Assembly (NCBI RefSeq): GCF_031846515.1
Contig: NZ_JAVRHO010000001.1
Coordinates: 1-64,000, forward strand
Direction of reading: 5' to 3'
From: Autumnicola lenta
GTDB lineage: Bacteria > Bacteroidota > Bacteroidia > Flavobacteriales > Flavobacteriaceae
DNA length: 64,000 nucleotides
Made by a program: the position numbers and the translations under genes. Shown piece by piece: positions 61,052-64,000 of the stretch (position 1 is the first letter of the stretch; the number at the start of each line of letters is the position of its first letter). The notes under the pieces were generated by a model. It searched no databases. It saw only the letters and a list, made by a program, of their open reading frames with translations, and was not told where the DNA came from.

Positions 61052-63005
61052 CCTTATCAGAAACATTTTACCGGCAATGATCCTTTTTACCATGCTGCTG
61101 GTATCAAAACAAACCAGTGCGCAGGCCGAATTTACCACTTGGGGAAACATGACAGGAATACGGGTGGACAACCAGTTAATGGAATTTAGTACCAGCCTGG
61201 CCATAGTTAATAAAAACGACCGCACCTGGCGCACCCGAAAAGAAGGACAAACCATAGATTTTAAAAGAGATGGACAGGAAAAGCGATTCTCCTACGAAAT
61301 GCGGGATATAAAATGGACCAACTATATAGAATCTACAGGAAAAGGCGAAGCCGAAGTGGAAGTTAGCTTCAGTTCTCCCACAGATACTTTAATAAAAGGT
61401 GCATATTTTACAGTAGATCTTCTCGAAGAATTTGGAACAGAAACAGAATTCAGACTTATTTCTCCTGATAAAATTGGTCTCCGTGATATCCGTTCCAACT
61501 TTTCTGATGCAGGATACAAAGCACCTGCAAAAGGTATTATTGTAGAGTCGCCAACAAGGAAAATCGAAATCAATTTTGCCGAAACTACTGAAGTTAATAT
61601 TAAAACTGAAGATTCTTTAAACCCGGAGATCAGGTTAAATTTTGTTCTGGCTTCCGGTCAGGTAGAAGCCGGTAAGACCTATGCAAATACCTTTACCATT
61701 AAAGCAACCGGGGAGATCGATACCTCACCACTAAACCTAAAAGTATATCCCGACCAGGAAGGAGATAAATTTGACGGAATTGGAGGGAATTTCAGGCTTC
61801 AGAACCCCAAAACAGATCCTCAGGTAATTGACTATAGCCTTGAAAACCTACGGGTTTCCTGGTCCCGTGTGGAAATGCCATGGAGGGAATGGCATCAAAA
61901 CGAAAATGAAGATCCTTTGGAAGAGGCCAGGAAAGGCAATCTCCATCCAAAAGTAAAGGCAGCTATGGAAATGGCGCAACGCCTGGACAAAAAAGGTATT
62001 CCTGTAATTCTTGCCGCGTGGTTTGCACCCAACTGGGCTATTATTGGAGAACCTTTTAAAGGTAAACATCCGGATGGCAGCATGGGTAACTCGTTGGATC
62101 TCACCAAGGAAGAAAAGATCTACAACTCCCTTACCTCCTATATAAAATTTCTTAAAGAAGAATATGGAGTAAAAACAGTCATGTTCTCTTTTAACGAATC
62201 TGATTTGGGAATAGACGTAAGACAAACTGCAGAAGAACATAATGAACTGATCAAGGAGCTGGGAAAAAAATTCCGTTCTGAAGGTCTTCAGACTAAATTC
62301 CTGTTGGGGGACACTGCAGATGCCAATGGTTGGGATTTCACTACCCTTGCCTCTACAGATCCTGAGGCCATACCCTTTATTGGAGGAGTCTCTTTCCACT
62401 CCTGGAGAGGATGGACGAGGGAAAACCTTATAAAGTGGGCAGATATTTCGAATCGTGTAAATGCACCACTTTTTGTGGGTGAGGGAAGTATAGACGCGGG
62501 AGCATGGCGCTATCCGCAAATTTTTGAAGAACCCACCTATGCTTTGGACGAAATTGATGTTTACCTTAAAATCCTTAGAACTGCCACACCTTTAACTATT
62601 TTACAATGGCAGCTTACTGCAGATTATTCTCCGCTTTCCGGAGGCGGAATTTTTGGAAATGATGAGGATGAACTCTATCCAACTCAACGTTTCTATAATC
62701 TTGAACAGTTAGGTTCCACTCCAAAGGGACTTTTTGCTATTCCAATTAATAAAGATAAGGAAGCAGTTACGGCAGCCGCATTTGGTGACAAAAGCAAAGG
62801 CTCCTATGCCATCCATTTGGTAAATAAAGGAGCTACAAGAGACGTTAAGCTAACCGGCTTACCAAACAGTGTAAAGAATCTGGACGTTTATCTCACCAAT
62901 AAAGAAAATTCCTACAAAAAGACAAAGACGGTAGAAGTTAAAAATGGAGAAGTAAATTTTAAACTTGAGGGGGCAAGTTATGTTTCTCTCTTTTCCCAAT
63001 CTTAA
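61029..63005 (+). CDS. Clan GH-A glycoside hydrolase, GH30/GH39-like, family uncertain
   Basis: A 658-residue secreted protein (signal LPAMILFTMLLVSKQTSAQ). Residues about 36-235 form a long N-terminal beta-rich domain. The catalytic barrel begins near 245 with DKFDGIGGNFRLQNP and has MFSFNESDLG with acid/base Glu390 and PLFVGEGSIDAGAWRY with nucleophile Glu485, separated by about 95 residues as in clan GH-A. A beta-domain ends the chain. The gene overlaps GH26 by 23 bases, so it is translationally coupled. I cannot place it in a CAZy family by eye; GH30 or GH39-like are the best guesses. Its activity is unknown. Confidence 0.7.
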   Translation: MKLRLTTSLIRNILPAMILFTMLLVSKQTSAQAEFTTWGNMTGIRVDNQLMEFSTSLAIVNKNDRTWRTRKEGQTIDFKRDGQEKRFSYEMRDIKWTNYIESTGKGEAEVEVSFSSPTDTLIKGAYFTVDLLEEFGTETEFRLISPDKIGLRDIRSNFSDAGYKAPAKGIIVESPTRKIEINFAETTEVNIKTEDSLNPEIRLNFVLASGQVEAGKTYANTFTIKATGEIDTSPLNLKVYPDQEGDKFDGIGGNFRLQNPKTDPQVIDYSLENLRVSWSRVEMPWREWHQNENEDPLEEARKGNLHPKVKAAMEMAQRLDKKGIPVILAAWFAPNWAIIGEPFKGKHPDGSMGNSLDLTKEEKIYNSLTSYIKFLKEEYGVKTVMFSFNESDLGIDVRQTAEEHNELIKELGKKFRSEGLQTKFLLGDTADANGWDFTTLASTDPEAIPFIGGVSFHSWRGWTRENLIKWADISNRVNAPLFVGEGSIDAGAWRYPQIFEEPTYALDEIDVYLKILRTATPLTILQWQLTADYSPLSGGGIFGNDEDELYPTQRFYNLEQLGSTPKGLFAIPINKDKEAVTAAAFGDKSKGSYAIHLVNKGATRDVKLTGLPNSVKNLDVYLTNKENSYKKTKTVEVKNGEVNFKLEGASYVSLFSQS

Positions 63006-63025
63006 GCTAAATTACTGATAATGAG

Positions 63026-63058
63026 AAAGCAGCTCACTTGTGATGCTGCTTTTTTTAT
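63026..63058 (+). terminator. Terminator of the GH9-GH26-GHA operon
   Basis: AAAGCAGC (63026-63033) pairs with GCTGCTTT (63045-63052) around an 11-base loop and is followed by a T run. It lies 20 bases after the stop codon. Confidence 0.82.
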
Positions 63059-63237
63059 TTTACTTTATTTACACCACTCACCTGATTCATAAACTAATAG
63101 CCATTAAACATACTTTAATAAAGCAATCGATTGCCATCTCGCGGAATTTTTATACTTTGTTAATTATTTGCTAAAACACCTGACTTAAAAATATAGTTAG
63201 AAAATAGGATCGTATCCCTAAAACGACCTGAACTTAT

Positions 63238-64000
63238 ATGACTTTAAAAGAATTGAAGACTGTCTTCGGACTGTTTCCTATTGCATCTGCTGTAATTGAT
63301 CCCGAAAATTTATCCATTCATCTGTCGAATGAAAAATATTCCCAACTTGATGCTAGAAAAAAATACATCGCCACAGGTGAGAATGAGATAAACTGTGCTT
63401 CATATGCTAAAGATTTTAGTTTTGTTAAGGCAGAACATCAACAAGATATTTTAAAATCACTAAGACAAGTTCAGGAATCAAAATCAGAGAACATTTTAAC
63501 CTGTCTGGCTTCAGAAGAAAAAAATGCTTCAGTATCTATATTTTTAAAACTTACTCATCAGCCCATATTGGACGATAATGGAACTGTAACTTATATTCTT
63601 CAGACTGTTGAGAAATCAGATAAGAAAATACAAACAGAAGAAGCTGTTCAAAAAGATTTTCAACTCATAATAAACCACTCTCCCGGTATTGCTTACCGTT
63701 GTTTACCCGATGAACAGTGGACAATGAAATACCTTAGTTCTGAGGTAGAAGCTATTACCGGATATCCCGCATCAGATTTTATTAATAACGAAAAAAGAGA
63801 TTTTGCCAGTATTATTCACCCAGATGATTTGCACCTTACCTATAGCGCCTTTGATCAGGTAAAAAATAAAAAACCGTACTTTGCAGAATACAGGATTATC
63901 ACGGCCGATGGTAAAATTACATGGATCCAGGATCGCGGCTCGGGTATTCTTTCTTCTGAAGGAAAGCTTTTGTTTATCGATGGCGTACTTACCGACATTA
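63238..64000 (+). CDS. PAS-domain signalling protein, partial (C-terminus off window)
   Basis: An open frame starts at ATG 63238 and runs without stop to the window end (254 residues). The first about 130 residues include IDPENLSIHLSNEKYSQLD and ILDDNGTVTYILQTVEKS, which fits a degenerate PAS fold. A second PAS_3-type domain follows: IINHSPGIAYRCLPDEQWTMKYLSSEVEAITGY, then FASIIHPDDL and FAEYRIITADGKITWIQDRGSG ending at the window edge. Such proteins continue into histidine kinase or diguanylate cyclase domains; the output domain is not visible. It stands after a terminator, so it may be unrelated to the mannan locus. Confidence 0.7.
   Translation, partial: MTLKELKTVFGLFPIASAVIDPENLSIHLSNEKYSQLDARKKYIATGENEINCASYAKDFSFVKAEHQQDILKSLRQVQESKSENILTCLASEEKNASVSIFLKLTHQPILDDNGTVTYILQTVEKSDKKIQTEEAVQKDFQLIINHSPGIAYRCLPDEQWTMKYLSSEVEAITGYPASDFINNEKRDFASIIHPDDLHLTYSAFDQVKNKKPYFAEYRIITADGKITWIQDRGSGILSSEGKLLFIDGVLTDI

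Noticed and set aside
61848..62519. 223-residue minus-strand open frame inside the clan GH-A gene
   Set aside because: Antisense shadow: the plus-strand frame has signal peptide, catalytic Glu pair and a proper length, while the minus frame has no motif and is rich in Phe/Arg/Cys.
63170..63237. Promoter box TATACTTTG before the PAS gene
   Set aside because: The spacing does not match TAnnTTTG (one base off), so I do not call a promoter.

Overview
The window looks like a piece of a Flavobacteriaceae (Bacteroidota) chromosome, close in style to Gramella, Zunongwangia or Salegentibacter. The reasons are SusC/SusD pairs, many lipoproteins and Sus-type surface proteins, an AT-rich sequence, almost no Shine-Dalgarno sites, and several TAnnTTTG-like boxes ahead of operons. 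No rRNA, tRNA or CRISPR array was seen.

Region 1 (1-12.7 kb, minus strand) is one tightly packed operon of at least 13 genes. It reads from a short-chain dehydrogenase at 12682 down to a membrane protein cut by the window start. It encodes sugar-nucleotide enzymes (UDP-glucuronate decarboxylase type, CDP-paratose 2-epimerase type, rhamnose-4-epimerase type), a Gfo/Idh/MocA and a zinc-type dehydrogenase, a GT4 glycosyltransferase, three tandem related GT-B glycosyltransferases (two clearly CgeB-like), a methyltransferase and a small conserved protein. One gene fuses a clan GH-A glycosidase to a sugar-nucleotide epimerase. It looks like a cassette for making or remodelling an unusual glycan or glycoside; its product is unknown.

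Region 2 (13-25 kb) holds stress and housekeeping genes: a decayed Zn-alcohol dehydrogenase, an MBL-fold hydrolase, an FAD oxidoreductase fused to a Rieske domain, two ferritin-like proteins, SbcD/SbcC, a hemolysin-III membrane protein and a phosphatase-SerA fusion.

Region 3 (25-30.5 kb) has two short operons built around paralogous short-chain dehydrogenases. The second (START-like protein, DUF2062, SDR, CPBP protease) has a broken last gene that runs into a degraded ISAs1-type transposase. Two strong palindromes lie upstream of it.

Region 4 (30.5-63 kb) is a large mannan/glucomannan utilisation locus. It has two esterases; then, after a toxin-antitoxin pair embedded in a dispersed intergenic repeat, a minus-strand operon (GH26, Na+ symporter, GH130, AGE epimerase, GH26, possibly GH3). 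Divergent from it are an AraC regulator, a GH5 lipoprotein, SusC, SusD, a TIG-type binding protein and a FAS1 protein with two tandem C-terminal modules. GH27, a secreted AGE epimerase, GH9, a third GH26 and a clan GH-A enzyme follow. The expected flow is: surface GH5/GH26/GH9 cut acetylated (galacto)(gluco)mannan, esterases and GH27 strip side groups, SusCD imports oligomers, periplasmic GH26/GH3 trim them to disaccharides, the symporter brings mannobiose in, the epimerase makes mannosyl-glucose and GH130 phosphorolyses it to mannose-1-phosphate and glucose.

The window ends inside a PAS-domain signalling protein. All functions are read from motifs and family knowledge; no database search was run.
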